DNA of 13,948 nucleotides from Bacteroidales bacterium UBA4070 (GTDB lineage Bacteria > Bacteroidota > Bacteroidia > Bacteroidales > VadinHA17). The notes below the pieces were generated by a model. The model was not told where the DNA came from. It saw only the letters and a list, made by a program, of their open reading frames with translations, and did not search any database. The translations under genes and the position numbers were made by a program. The stretch covers positions 134,371 to 148,318 of the forward strand of contig DFYY01000029.1 of NCBI GenBank assembly GCA_002383485.1. Direction: 5' to 3'. This document shows, in pieces, positions 5,721-13,912 of this stretch. Positions within the stretch are counted from its first letter, which is position 1. Every line of letters begins with the position of its first letter.

Positions 5721-6503
5721 ATGATGCTTAAGATGATCACCCGCAACCAGGTAAAACTGATACTCTCACTGCAGAAAAGGAAGGTCAGGGAGGAGAACTC
5801 CCTTTTCGTTATAGAGGGAGACAAGCTTGTCAGGGAGTATATCCTTGCGGGTAACCGTGTGGTGCTGCTGGCGGGCAAGCCCGAATGGCTTGACGGTGAG
5901 CCTGAAGCGGTCATCACGGGAGCAGAAGAGGTTGTCTCCGTGAGCTACGAGGAGCTGAGGCGGATCAGTTCGCTGCGAACTCCGCATAACGTACTGGCGG
6001 TAGCTCCCATGAGGAGAGAGATATTCAGTGAAGAGATTCTTCATGGCCGGCTCATACCGGCGCTGGAATATGTGCAGGATCCTGGCAATCTCGGAACCAT
6101 CATCCGGATTGCAGCATGGTTCGGCATGGGAGATATCCTCTGCTCTACCGACTGTGTCGACTTCTACAACCCGAAGGTCATTCAGGCCACAATGGGCGCA
6201 TTCATGCATGTCAATGTATGGTACAGGCCGCTTGACAGCCTTCTCGGCAATGCTGTCAGCGAAGGGATACCCGTTTACGGAACCACAATGGACGGCACCC
6301 CGGTCTATGAGTGTGACCTGAGCCGCGAAGGTATCATTCTCTTCGGCAATGAGTCAAAAGGTATCAGTGAGACACTTCTCAGGCATGTAACCAGACGCAT
6401 TACGATCCCCGGGCCTCTCCGTCCGCTGGCAGGTCTGGAATCGCTGAATGTCAGTATGGCCGCTGCGATAGTCTGTTCAGAATTTGCCAGGAGAAGAACC
6501 TGA
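5721..6503 (+). CDS. SpoU/TrmH-family RNA 2'-O-methyltransferase
   Basis: The 260-residue product has the N-terminal RNA-binding segment of TrmH-like enzymes (SLQKRKVREENSLFVIEGDKLV, residues 16-37). Its SPOUT domain carries all three family motifs. Motif 1 is DPGNLGTIIR (120-129, with N123 and catalytic R129). Motif 2 is FGNESKG (208-214). Motif 3 is ESLNVS (240-245). These form the knotted SAM-binding site, and the enzymes methylate ribose 2'-OH groups of rRNA or tRNA. The target cannot be told from sequence. RlmB-like 23S methylation is one option. ATG codons at 5721, 5724 and 5733 are all possible starts. The last gives MITRNQ, which best matches the family's usual length before the first helix. 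The gene is divergent from tamL and convergent with the FAD dehydrogenase gene. Confidence 0.9.
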   Translation: MMLKMITRNQVKLILSLQKRKVREENSLFVIEGDKLVREYILAGNRVVLLAGKPEWLDGEPEAVITGAEEVVSVSYEELRRISSLRTPHNVLAVAPMRREIFSEEILHGRLIPALEYVQDPGNLGTIIRIAAWFGMGDILCSTDCVDFYNPKVIQATMGAFMHVNVWYRPLDSLLGNAVSEGIPVYGTTMDGTPVYECDLSREGIILFGNESKGISETLLRHVTRRITIPGPLRPLAGLESLNVSMAAAIVCSEFARRRT

Positions 6504-6514
6504 GAATTTGCGAG

Positions 6515-6535
6515 TTGAGATTTGAGATTTGAGAT
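6515..6535. repeat. Heptamer tandem repeat (TTGAGAT, 3 copies)
   Basis: Three perfect adjacent copies of TTGAGAT lie at 6515-6521, 6522-6528 and 6529-6535, in the 42-nt gap between the methyltransferase stop and the convergent FAD gene stop. No hairpin terminator is evident in this gap. Confidence 0.9.
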
Positions 6536-6545
6536 ATTGGCAACA

Positions 6546-8084
6546 CTACTGCCTATTGCCTATTGCCTGAGCTACAAGCATCCCGTCCACAGCCGAAGAG
6601 ACTATCCCTCCCGCGTATCCGGCGCCCTCGCCTGCCGGCCAGAGTCCTTCGATCCCTTCTGCATGCAACATGACAGGGTCACGCAGCACCCTTACCGGTG
6701 ATGAGGTGCGTGACTCCACCGCAGCCACCAGGGCCTCCCCGGTGAGATAACCTCTCATCTTTTTGCCGAACTCCCTGAATCCCTCCCTAAGCCTGGAAGA
6801 AATGTCTGAAGGAAGCCACTCATGCAGTGCTGACGGTGTAAGACCAGGGAAGTATGAACCCGCCGGCAGTGAAGAAGATGCTCTTCCCTCAACAAAGTCA
6901 GTCAGACGTTGTGCCGGGGCGTGCTGGGTCATTCCTCCCTCCTGCCATGCAAGCCTTTCCAACGCGTACTGATATTCGATTCCGGCAAGAGGGCCGGTGC
7001 CGTAGCGAAGGGCATCCTCCTCGCGGATCTCCGTGACAATGCCGCTGTTGGCCCAGCGTGAGTTGCGTCGCGAGGGCGACATGCCGTTAACCACCACCTC
7101 CTCCGGGGCTGTTGCCGAGGGGACCATAAATCCTCCGGGACACATGCAAAACGAGTAGACACCCCTTCCGCCGGCCTGTGTCACCAGGTTATAGGCAGCG
7201 GCAGGAAGAAATTCTCCTCTTGCCTTACCGTGATACTGGATCCGGTCAATCAGCTCCTGCGGATGCTCCACCCTCACCCCCATTGCAAACGGTTTGAAGG
7301 CGAGTCTTACCCCTTCTCCCTGAAGAAGGCTGTAAATATCCCGGGCAGAGTGTCCGGTGGCAAGTATCAGGTCGCCAGCTGAATATCGTTCGTTCCCATT
7401 GACAGTAATGTTCCTGAAACGCCCTCCGCTGACATCAATGCCCGTAATACGTTTGCCGAAGAGCACCTCTCCTCCGGCATCGGTGATGCTCTTCCTGACA
7501 TTGGTGATGATACCAGGCAGCCTGTCGGTTCCCAGGTGGGGATGAGCCTCGTAGAGTATTGCCGGATCGGCGCCATGCATAACAAGGAGCTCAAGTACAC
7601 GCCTGTTGTCACCTCTCTTCTTTGATCTTGTGTAGAGCTTGCCGTCGGAAAAAGTTCCGGCGCCTCCCTCACCAAAGCAATAGTTGGAGTCTGGGTTAAC
7701 GATCTGCTTTGTGCTTATCGCCGCCACATCACGCTTGCGGCCGTGGACCTCCCTGCCCCGCTCGAGCACCACAGGCCTGAGTCCCGCTTCGATGAGTGCC
7801 AGGGCAGCAAAGAGCCCTGCCGGACCGCTTCCTGCAACAAGCACCTCGCGTGATCTTGTGACATCAGAAATTCTGAGGCGATCCGGTTGAATAACCGCCT
7901 CGCCGGGTGATGCAATCTGGACGGTAATGTTGATCTTTATATCCGGCTTGCGGGCATCAACGGATCGTCTGATGATTCGTACGATGAAATCCTTCTTCCC
8001 GCTTTTCTTTTCGAGGTATCTCCTCAGGGCTGCCTCATCAAAGGCGACATGAGGGGACAGGACCAGGCTCAACTCCTCCGGCAT
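6546..8084 (-). CDS. FAD-dependent dehydrogenase, COG2509 type, substrate unknown
   Basis: The 512-residue flavoprotein has a short N-terminal domain (about 1-75) and then a dinucleotide-binding core. The core shows VLVAGSGPAGLFAALAL with GxGxxG at 85-90, and LERG near 107-110 for the adenosine ribose. GEGGAGTFSDGKLYTR (138-153), ATGHS in the middle, and PAGEGAGYAGGI (483-494) near the C-terminus complete the FAD site. This pattern matches the uncharacterised COG2509 family of FAD-dependent dehydrogenases, for which no substrate is firmly known. It starts 2 nt after the porT stop, so translation is likely coupled in a ubiE-porT-FAD operon. The last codons (AQAIGNRQ) are encoded by a heptamer tandem repeat that also runs close to the TAG stop. 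No membrane segment or signal peptide is visible, so it is predicted to be cytoplasmic. Confidence 0.85.
   Translation of the reverse strand: MPEELSLVLSPHVAFDEAALRRYLEKKSGKKDFIVRIIRRSVDARKPDIKINITVQIASPGEAVIQPDRLRISDVTRSREVLVAGSGPAGLFAALALIEAGLRPVVLERGREVHGRKRDVAAISTKQIVNPDSNYCFGEGGAGTFSDGKLYTRSKKRGDNRRVLELLVMHGADPAILYEAHPHLGTDRLPGIITNVRKSITDAGGEVLFGKRITGIDVSGGRFRNITVNGNERYSAGDLILATGHSARDIYSLLQGEGVRLAFKPFAMGVRVEHPQELIDRIQYHGKARGEFLPAAAYNLVTQAGGRGVYSFCMCPGGFMVPSATAPEEVVVNGMSPSRRNSRWANSGIVTEIREEDALRYGTGPLAGIEYQYALERLAWQEGGMTQHAPAQRLTDFVEGRASSSLPAGSYFPGLTPSALHEWLPSDISSRLREGFREFGKKMRGYLTGEALVAAVESRTSSPVRVLRDPVMLHAEGIEGLWPAGEGAGYAGGIVSSAVDGMLVAQAIGNRQ
6550..6568. repeat. Heptamer tandem repeat (TGCCTAT, about 2.7 copies) inside the FAD gene's 3' end
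   Basis: TGCCTAT lies at 6550-6556 and 6557-6563, with a partial copy TGCCT at 6564-6568. Read on the minus strand it encodes the final residues AQAIGNRQ of the FAD dehydrogenase. It is 14 bp away from the TTGAGAT array and has a different unit. Confidence 0.88.
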
Positions 8085-8086
8085 GA

Positions 8087-8788
8087 CTACTCAAAATGAA
8101 ATGAGAGTACCCACATCTGTGATCTCAGTGACTCTATATCATTGTAATGCTGAAGATAACCAGCATTGTAATTCAGGATGTCACGGAGACCGTTTGACAT
8201 CTTGGCTTCAATGGTCAGTTTGAAATAGGGAAGGTAGAAGTCAATGCCCGCTCCCACCTCGTAATAAAGATCTGCCTTATTGAGTTTCAGGTAGTTTCCG
8301 TCACCTTCATAGTTTGGGCCGGTCAGCTCCTTCTTACCTGCAAGGTCATATCTGAAATTGATCCCTCCGATAATATAGGGTCTCGAGTTGTTCAGCCTCA
8401 TCCCTTTTGCCTTCAGCAGCAGAGGAAATTCAAGGTAGGAGGATTCGAGCTGGATGGAGTCAATCTTTGTGCCCTCGCTGTTGAAGAAACTAAGGTTACG
8501 CTGGCCGAATGAGACTCCCGGCAGAAACCTTAGGTCAAGATATGTGGAAGGCCTGTAGTCGGTAACTATCTGGATATTGATACCTGGTTTCAGGGCAGTC
8601 ACCTCGGCAAGATATTCTGATCCGGGTTTCATTTTAACTTTGAAATCCATGGTGTTCATACCCATGCTGAAACCGAAATGCAGCAGCCGGTCATCATAAT
8701 TCGAGTCGTTTTTGGGCTTGGCTTTCTGGGCAGCCAGTACGACAGGAATAAGAAGCAGGATGATAAATATGGCAGTTCTTTTATACAC
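8087..8788 (-). CDS. porT: PorT family outer-membrane protein (type IX secretion)
   Basis: The 233-residue product has a signal peptide (basic MYKR, hydrophobic core to about residue 18, likely cleavage after A20 before QKAK). It then shows alternating beta-strand sequence typical of an 8-strand outer-membrane barrel, ending in an aromatic strand WVLSFHFE. The segment YDDRLLHFGFSMGMNTMDF (31-49) is a hallmark of PorT, a protein required for type IX secretion and maturation of its cargo in Bacteroidota. The start is GTG, because no ATG occurs before the signal core. ubiE ends 42 nt upstream, and the FAD gene starts 2 nt downstream. No other T9SS gene is in the window, so the system's presence is inferred from this gene alone. 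A general PorT-like barrel of other function is the alternative. Confidence 0.82.
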   Translation of the reverse strand: MYKRTAIFIILLLIPVVLAAQKAKPKNDSNYDDRLLHFGFSMGMNTMDFKVKMKPGSEYLAEVTALKPGINIQIVTDYRPSTYLDLRFLPGVSFGQRNLSFFNSEGTKIDSIQLESSYLEFPLLLKAKGMRLNNSRPYIIGGINFRYDLAGKKELTGPNYEGDGNYLKLNKADLYYEVGAGIDFYLPYFKLTIEAKMSNGLRDILNYNAGYLQHYNDIESLRSQMWVLSFHFE

Positions 8789-8830
8789 GCTTCCGAAGGA
8801 TCCTGTTAAATATAACGGGAAACCTGGATT

Positions 8831-9613
8831 TTATTGTGCAAGATATGTGCCAGGCCTGAACCCGCTGTAGATGCTTGCAATGCCCCCGGAGAGACGCCTC
8901 TGGCTCACCTGAATGAAACCGGCACTTGAAAGAAGTGCCAGGAATTTTTCATTGTCCGGGAATGACATCACTGAATCAGGGAGGTAGCTGTAAGCCTCAG
9001 GGTCACCTGAGACCCACCTCCCAATCAGCGGCAGTATCCTCCTGAAGTAGAATCCGTAAAGCTGTTTCAGCGGGAAGATGGAAGGTCTTGAGAACTCCAG
9101 CACCATGATCATGCTTCCCGGCCTGAGGACCCTGAACATCTCCTTCAGCCCCCTGAGGGTATCCTCGAGATTTCTGACCCCGAAAGCTGACATTGCTGCC
9201 TCGAAGGTTTCGTCCGGAAATCCCGTTGCCAGTGCATCTCCACTCAGCAGTTCGATCCGCCCTGAGTAACCCTTTCGGGCAATCTTTCGCCTTCCCTCCT
9301 CAAGCATTCCGGAGCTGAGGTCAATACCGATCACTTTCTCAGTTCCCAGCCGCATTGCCTCTATGGCCAGGTCACCGGTTCCGGTAGCCACGTCAAGGAT
9401 GGTACGCGGCCTGGCGTGCCTTCCGATCATATCAACGGCTTTCCTTCTCCAGCTCCTGTCAGTGCCGAGGGAAAGAAGATGGTTCAGCAGATCGTAATGC
9501 CTTGATATTGAATTGAACATCCGCTCAACCTGCTCCGCCGGGGGACCATTTTTCCGGTTTACATCATGCATTGTTCTCAATTCGTTATGCGGCTCATCAT
9601 GTTTTTCATGCAT
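8831..9613 (-). CDS. ubiE: Demethylmenaquinone methyltransferase (UbiE/MenG)
   Basis: The 260-residue class I SAM-dependent methyltransferase catalyses the last carbon methylation in menaquinone synthesis; Bacteroidota generally use menaquinone. Family signatures are all present: YDLLNHLLSLG (40-50), the SAM motif DVATGTGD (74-81), GIDLSSGM (96-103), GDALA (125-129), FGVRN (144-148) and RVLRPG (161-166). The ATG at 9613 is chosen over an adjacent GTG at 9616. The N-terminus is about 15-20 residues longer than usual and hydrophilic, and an internal ATG (RTMHDVNRKN) could be the true start. It is the first gene of the ubiE-porT-FAD operon, and a TATCTTTG element lies about 60 nt upstream. Confidence 0.93.
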   Translation of the reverse strand: MHEKHDEPHNELRTMHDVNRKNGPPAEQVERMFNSISRHYDLLNHLLSLGTDRSWRRKAVDMIGRHARPRTILDVATGTGDLAIEAMRLGTEKVIGIDLSSGMLEEGRRKIARKGYSGRIELLSGDALATGFPDETFEAAMSAFGVRNLEDTLRGLKEMFRVLRPGSMIMVLEFSRPSIFPLKQLYGFYFRRILPLIGRWVSGDPEAYSYLPDSVMSFPDNEKFLALLSSAGFIQVSQRRLSGGIASIYSGFRPGTYLAQ

Positions 9614-9674
9614 CACTGGATGACGCTTTCATGTCTTTACTGTGCATTTGACAGATGATTTTCCAGTCAGCCGG

Positions 9675-9682
9675 CAAAGATA
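9675..9682 (-). promoter_or_regulatory. Candidate -7 element for the ubiE-porT-FAD operon
   Basis: TATCTTTG on the minus strand matches TAnnTTTG exactly. No clear TTTG box is present 19-21 nt upstream, so only half of the promoter pattern is met. It lies in the 111-bp divergent region between ubiE and the short-chain dehydrogenase gene. Confidence 0.45.
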
Positions 9683-9724
9683 CCCTTAATATTTTTACAT
9701 TTACTGATCTGAAAAAGTTATGCT

Positions 9725-10489
9725 ATGCAAAAGACGGTACTGATTACAGGAGCGACTTCAGGGATTGGGGAAGCCGCCGCGTTAAAATTCGCAGAATCAT
9801 CTGACAGACTGATTATTACAGGAAGAAGAAACGAAAGGCTTGAAGAGATGGCTGATCATCTCAGGAGCACTTACGGGACGGAAGTGCTGACCTTATGCTT
9901 TGATGTGAGAGACCGTGAAGAGGTGATAAAGCATCTCGGCGGGCTTCCTGACGGGTGGAGGCAGATTGACATTCTGATCAACAACGCCGGACTGGCAGTT
10001 GGCCTCAGTCACATCGACGAAGGTGACACTGACGACTGGGACAGGATGATTGACACCAACGTGAAGGGACTCCTCTATGTCACGCGGGTGATAGCGCCTA
10101 TGATGGTCAGCAGAGGCTCAGGGCACATCTTCAACATCGCCTCAATCGCCGGCAAGGAGGTATATGAGAACGGGTCGGTCTATTGCGCCTCTAAGCATGC
10201 TGTTGATGCACTCTCGAAGGCCATGCGCATTGATCTTCTGAAGCACGGCATCAAGGTTACAAACATTGCGCCTGGCATGGTGGAGACAGAGTTCTCTCTT
10301 GTCCGCTTTAAGGGTGATGAGACGAAGGCTTCGTCAGTATACAACGGGCTTGAGCCCCTGCGGGGCGAAGACATCGCGGATGTGATTCACTACTGTTCAA
10401 GCCTGCCGGACCATGTCTGCATCAATGACCTGGTCATCACCCCGAAGGCGCAGGCAAACGCCACGAACACTTTCAGAAAAAACAGATAG
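9725..10489 (+). CDS. ydfG: Short-chain dehydrogenase, YdfG-like (NADP-dependent 3-hydroxy acid dehydrogenase)
   Basis: The 254-residue product is a classical SDR. It has the cofactor motif TGATSGIG (8-15), followed by TGRRNERL, where the paired arginines favour NADP(H). NNAG is at 86-89, and the catalytic set is N112, S140, Y153 and K157 (YCASK). Away from these motifs it keeps features characteristic of E. coli YdfG: GRRNERL, IDILINNAGLAVG, MIDTNVKGL, and TEFSLVRFKGDETKA near 188-202. YdfG oxidises L-allo-threonine, serine and related 3-hydroxy acids and reduces malonic semialdehyde. Orthology is likely but the substrate here is inferred. The start ATG is preceded by an A-rich stretch without a Shine-Dalgarno. 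It ends 2 nt before the tricorn-type protease gene. Confidence 0.85.
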   Translation: MQKTVLITGATSGIGEAAALKFAESSDRLIITGRRNERLEEMADHLRSTYGTEVLTLCFDVRDREEVIKHLGGLPDGWRQIDILINNAGLAVGLSHIDEGDTDDWDRMIDTNVKGLLYVTRVIAPMMVSRGSGHIFNIASIAGKEVYENGSVYCASKHAVDALSKAMRIDLLKHGIKVTNIAPGMVETEFSLVRFKGDETKASSVYNGLEPLRGEDIADVIHYCSSLPDHVCINDLVITPKAQANATNTFRKNR

Positions 10490-10491
10490 CC

Positions 10492-13400
10492 ATGAAAAGA
10501 AAGTTTTTTGCAGTTGTTATGTTTGCTGCCCTGCTGTTATGCAGTGCAGTCAGTCTGAACGGTATTAACACCTCCGACACCAGGATGCTGTCACAACCCG
10601 CAGTCAGTAAATCACACATTGCATTCATCTACGCAGAGGATCTCTGGATAATGAATGCCGACGGCACAAACCCCCGCAGGCTGACAGTTGACGAGGGGAT
10701 TGAGGGTGAACCCTGTTTCTCTCCTGACGGGAGGCTGATAGCCTTCAGCGCCCAGTATGACGGCAACACCGATGTATTTGTCATCCCTGTTGAAGGGGGA
10801 GTGCCGGTGAGGCTCACGTGGCACCCCGGAAGCGATGCAGTAAGAGGTTTTACCCCCGACGGAAAGAAGGTACTGTTCATCTCACAAAGGGCTGCATTCA
10901 CAGGAAGGTACTCACAGCTCTTTACGGTGGGGACTGACGGAGGATACCCTGAACAGCTGGGTATACCCAATGCCTATTATGCCTCCTGGTCACCTGACGG
11001 AAACAGGATGGCTTACACCCCCCTGTCTCCGGTACACGCCCAGTGGAAAAACTACCGCGGGGGAACCGCATCAACCATCTGGCTCTTCACCTTTGCAGAC
11101 AGGTCAGTGATAAAAGTGCCCCAGCCGCAGGGAGGATGCAATGATACTCACCCGATGTGGGTCGGTGACAGGATATATTTCCTCAGTGACAGAAACAGCG
11201 AGTTCAACTTGTTCTCATGCAATGGCAGCGGCGCCGACATCAGACAGCACACAACCTTCACCGACTTCCCTGTGATCAGCGCTTCGGCTGCCCCGGGAAA
11301 GATCGTATTTGAACAGGCCGGATACCTTCACTCATTTGACCTCGCCGGCGGAGTACAGGCAAAAATGAAGGTGGAAATCGCCGCCGACCTGCTCGAGCTT
11401 CGCCCGCGCTACCTTCAGGGATTCAACTATATCCGCAGCGCTGACATCTCGCCTACCGGAAGCCGTGCAGCCTTTGGCTTCAGGGGAGAGATCATCACCC
11501 TGCCTGCAGAAAAGGGAGACCCGCGCAATATAACACAGACTGCAGGCTCACATGAAAAATACCCGGCCTGGTCCCCTGACGGAAAGCAAATTGCTTATTT
11601 CTCTGACGCCTCAGGCGAATACCAGCTCTGCATTAAACAGCAGGACGGCAAGGGAGAACCGCAGGTGTTTGACCTGCCGGGAACAGGATTCTATGCCTAC
11701 CCGAAGTGGTCTCCCGACAGCAGGAGAATAAGTTTCACGGATAACGGCAGAAACCTGTGGCTGCTTGACATACCTGCCTCAACAGTCAGGAAGATTGATT
11801 CGGATGAGATGTACTTCCCCGGACCTTTCAGGGAGATGTTCGGCGACTGGTCTTCTGACTCCCGGTGGATCGTCTACACGAAGATGATGAACACATTCTT
11901 CAGGGTTGTCTACCTCTATTCAGCGGACCAGCAGAAATCGTTCGCCGTAACTGACGGACTGAGTGATGCAGCAGAGCCGGTTTTTGATCCCAGCGGTGAC
12001 TATATCTATTTCTTTGCATCCACTGACGCCGGCCCGGTCATAAACTGGTTTGACCTCTCAAGTGCAGACATGAGGATGAGCAGTTCTATATACCTCGTGA
12101 CACTCCGCAAGGATCTCGTTTCGCCATTTGCGAAGGAGAGCGACGAGGAGAAGGGGCCGGAGGAGAAGACCGACGCAGAAAAGCCTGCTCCGGCTGTTGC
12201 TGCAAAGGGTGCTTCAAAAGCCTCAGCGAAAACGCAGGCCAAGGCTCCTGCAGCAGAAAAGAGCGAAGTGCTGAAGATAGAGACTGAAGGCCTGCAGGAA
12301 AGGATAGTGAATGTCCCGGTATCACCGGGGAACTATGCCGAACTTGGTGTGGCCGGAGCAGGTGAGATTCTCTATGTCGTCAGACCGGCTGACGGCGGTG
12401 CATCAGTCCTGAGGAAATATAATCTCAAGGAGAGGAAGGATGAGGAAGTGATGGAGCTTGACAGCTATATCGTCTCGGCTGACCGCAAGAAGATGCTGTA
12501 CGTCAAGGGACAGACTGTCGGCATTACGGCAGCAGGGCGGAAACCTGAACCTGGCAAGGGAATCCTGAATACCGGTGCCATCTCCGTCAGGATTGATCCG
12601 CTGGAGGAATGGCCCCAGATATTCGATGAAGCATGGAGGGTCAACCGTGATTATTTCTATGACCCGGGAATGCACGGGGCTGACTGGAAAGCGATGAAGG
12701 AAAAATATTCACAATTCCTTCCGCACCTGACATGCCGGAGTGATCTGAACAGGGTTATACAGTGGATGTGCAGCGAGCTGGGTGTCGGCCACCACCGCGT
12801 TGGCGGAGGCGACAGACTAGGATCACCGCAGAGGATCGGCGGAGGGCTTCTCGGTGCCGACTTCTCTATTGAAAACAACAGGTACAGGCTTAAGAATATC
12901 TATGGCGGTCTGAACTGGAACCCCGATCTAAGGTCTCCTCTTACTGAACCCGGGTTAAACGTTAAAACGGGAGAATACATCCTTGCCATCGATGGCAAGG
13001 ACGTGACCGCAGACAAAAATATCCACAGTTTTCTGGAGAACAGTGACGGCAAGATCGTGGAACTGACTGTTAGCCCTAACCCCGGTTATGAGGGATCGAG
13101 AGTCATCAGGGTAGTGCCCGTGGGCAGCGAGATGGGCCTCCGGAACCGCGACTGGGTTGAGGGTAACCTGAAGAAGGTGACCGAGGCAACTGACGGAAAG
13201 GTGGCCTACGTTTATGTTCCCAACACCGCAGAGCAAGGTCATGAATACTTCAAGAGGTATTTCTTCCCGCAGGCAAACAGGAAAGCCATCATCGTAGACG
13301 AGAGATTCAACGGCGGCGGTATGATTGCCGATTACTACATTGATCTCCTGACCAGGCCGCTGCAGTCATACTGGAATATGAGGTACGGCAACGACCTGAA

Positions 13401-13800
13401 GACTCCCAGTGCATCGATACAGGGGCCGAAGGTGATGATCATTGACGAGACCGCAGGGTCAGGGGGCGACATGCTTCCATGGATGTTCCGCAAGTTTGGT
13501 GTCGGTACGCTGGTCGGCAAGCGAACCTGGGGAGGTCTGGTAGGCACTCTTGGATTCCCCGAACTGATGGATGGCGGAATGGTTACGGCACCCAACCTGG
13601 CTATTTGGACTGAAGACGGGTTTGTTGTGGAAAATGTAGGTGTGGCGCCAGATATCGAAGTGGAGCAGTGGCCGGCAGATGTGCTGGACGGAAAAGATCC
13701 TCAACTGGAGAAAGCCATTGAGGTGGCTCTCAGGGAACTGGAGAAGAATCCGCCTGCAGAACCGGTCCGGCCGCCCTATCCGGTCAGGGTCAGGAAATAG
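10492..13800 (+). CDS. Exported tricorn-type S41 family protease with beta-propeller and PDZ domains
   Basis: The 1102-residue product starts with a signal peptide (MKRKFF, hydrophobic core to about residue 22). Two propeller regions follow (about 30-320 and 320-700) with PD40-type blades: CFSPDGRLIAFS, ASWSPDGNRMAY, AWSPDGKQIAYFS, KWSPDSRRISF. The second is interrupted by a Lys/Ala/Glu-rich linker at about 548-590. A tricorn C1 domain (about 706-775, WPQIFDEAWRVNRDYFYD), a PDZ domain (about 775-880) and the S41 core follow. By alignment with archaeal tricorn (S745, H746, S965, E1023), the catalytic residues are H767, nucleophile S990 (ETAGSGGD) and E1047 (VENVGVAPD). The position of S745 is Gly766. 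Tricorn degrades peptides to smaller pieces. Here the signal peptide suggests a periplasmic or surface location. No type IX C-terminal signal is visible. Confidence 0.9.
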   Translation: MKRKFFAVVMFAALLLCSAVSLNGINTSDTRMLSQPAVSKSHIAFIYAEDLWIMNADGTNPRRLTVDEGIEGEPCFSPDGRLIAFSAQYDGNTDVFVIPVEGGVPVRLTWHPGSDAVRGFTPDGKKVLFISQRAAFTGRYSQLFTVGTDGGYPEQLGIPNAYYASWSPDGNRMAYTPLSPVHAQWKNYRGGTASTIWLFTFADRSVIKVPQPQGGCNDTHPMWVGDRIYFLSDRNSEFNLFSCNGSGADIRQHTTFTDFPVISASAAPGKIVFEQAGYLHSFDLAGGVQAKMKVEIAADLLELRPRYLQGFNYIRSADISPTGSRAAFGFRGEIITLPAEKGDPRNITQTAGSHEKYPAWSPDGKQIAYFSDASGEYQLCIKQQDGKGEPQVFDLPGTGFYAYPKWSPDSRRISFTDNGRNLWLLDIPASTVRKIDSDEMYFPGPFREMFGDWSSDSRWIVYTKMMNTFFRVVYLYSADQQKSFAVTDGLSDAAEPVFDPSGDYIYFFASTDAGPVINWFDLSSADMRMSSSIYLVTLRKDLVSPFAKESDEEKGPEEKTDAEKPAPAVAAKGASKASAKTQAKAPAAEKSEVLKIETEGLQERIVNVPVSPGNYAELGVAGAGEILYVVRPADGGASVLRKYNLKERKDEEVMELDSYIVSADRKKMLYVKGQTVGITAAGRKPEPGKGILNTGAISVRIDPLEEWPQIFDEAWRVNRDYFYDPGMHGADWKAMKEKYSQFLPHLTCRSDLNRVIQWMCSELGVGHHRVGGGDRLGSPQRIGGGLLGADFSIENNRYRLKNIYGGLNWNPDLRSPLTEPGLNVKTGEYILAIDGKDVTADKNIHSFLENSDGKIVELTVSPNPGYEGSRVIRVVPVGSEMGLRNRDWVEGNLKKVTEATDGKVAYVYVPNTAEQGHEYFKRYFFPQANRKAIIVDERFNGGGMIADYYIDLLTRPLQSYWNMRYGNDLKTPSASIQGPKVMIIDETAGSGGDMLPWMFRKFGVGTLVGKRTWGGLVGTLGFPELMDGGMVTAPNLAIWTEDGFVVENVGVAPDIEVEQWPADVLDGKDPQLEKAIEVALRELEKNPPAEPVRPPYPVRVRK

Positions 13801-13813
13801 AAGGCCGAGCGTA

Positions 13814-13838
13814 TAAAATGACCCGGTGGGTCATTTTA
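13814..13838 (+). terminator. Hairpin terminator candidate after the tricorn-type protease
   Basis: TAAAATGACCC and GGGTCATTTTA form a perfect 11-bp stem around a 3-nt loop (GGT), 13 nt after the stop codon. The stem's own 3' arm supplies four T residues, but no longer T-run follows. The A/T ends make it roughly symmetrical, so it could act on either strand. Confidence 0.6.
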
Positions 13839-13895
13839 GCGAAGGAGCCAGACTGCAGGAGAGGCAGCAGGCAGAAGTGTTGACAAGACATGCCC

Positions 13896-13912
13896 GAAGG
13901 TCGTAGACCTTC
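13896..13912. repeat. Short palindrome GAAGGTC-GTA-GACCTTC
   Basis: A perfect 7-bp inverted repeat with a 3-nt loop in the untranslated 3' end of the window. Its right arm contains the octamer GACCTTCA (13906-13913), the same unit as the tandem array at 3273-3301. Apart from this and the terminator hairpin, no gene is recognised in 13801-13948. Confidence 0.6.

Noticed and set aside
9696..9703. TACATTTA as a promoter element for the short-chain dehydrogenase
   Set aside because: It misses the final G of TAnnTTTG, and no TTTG box lies 19-21 nt upstream, so the support is too weak.
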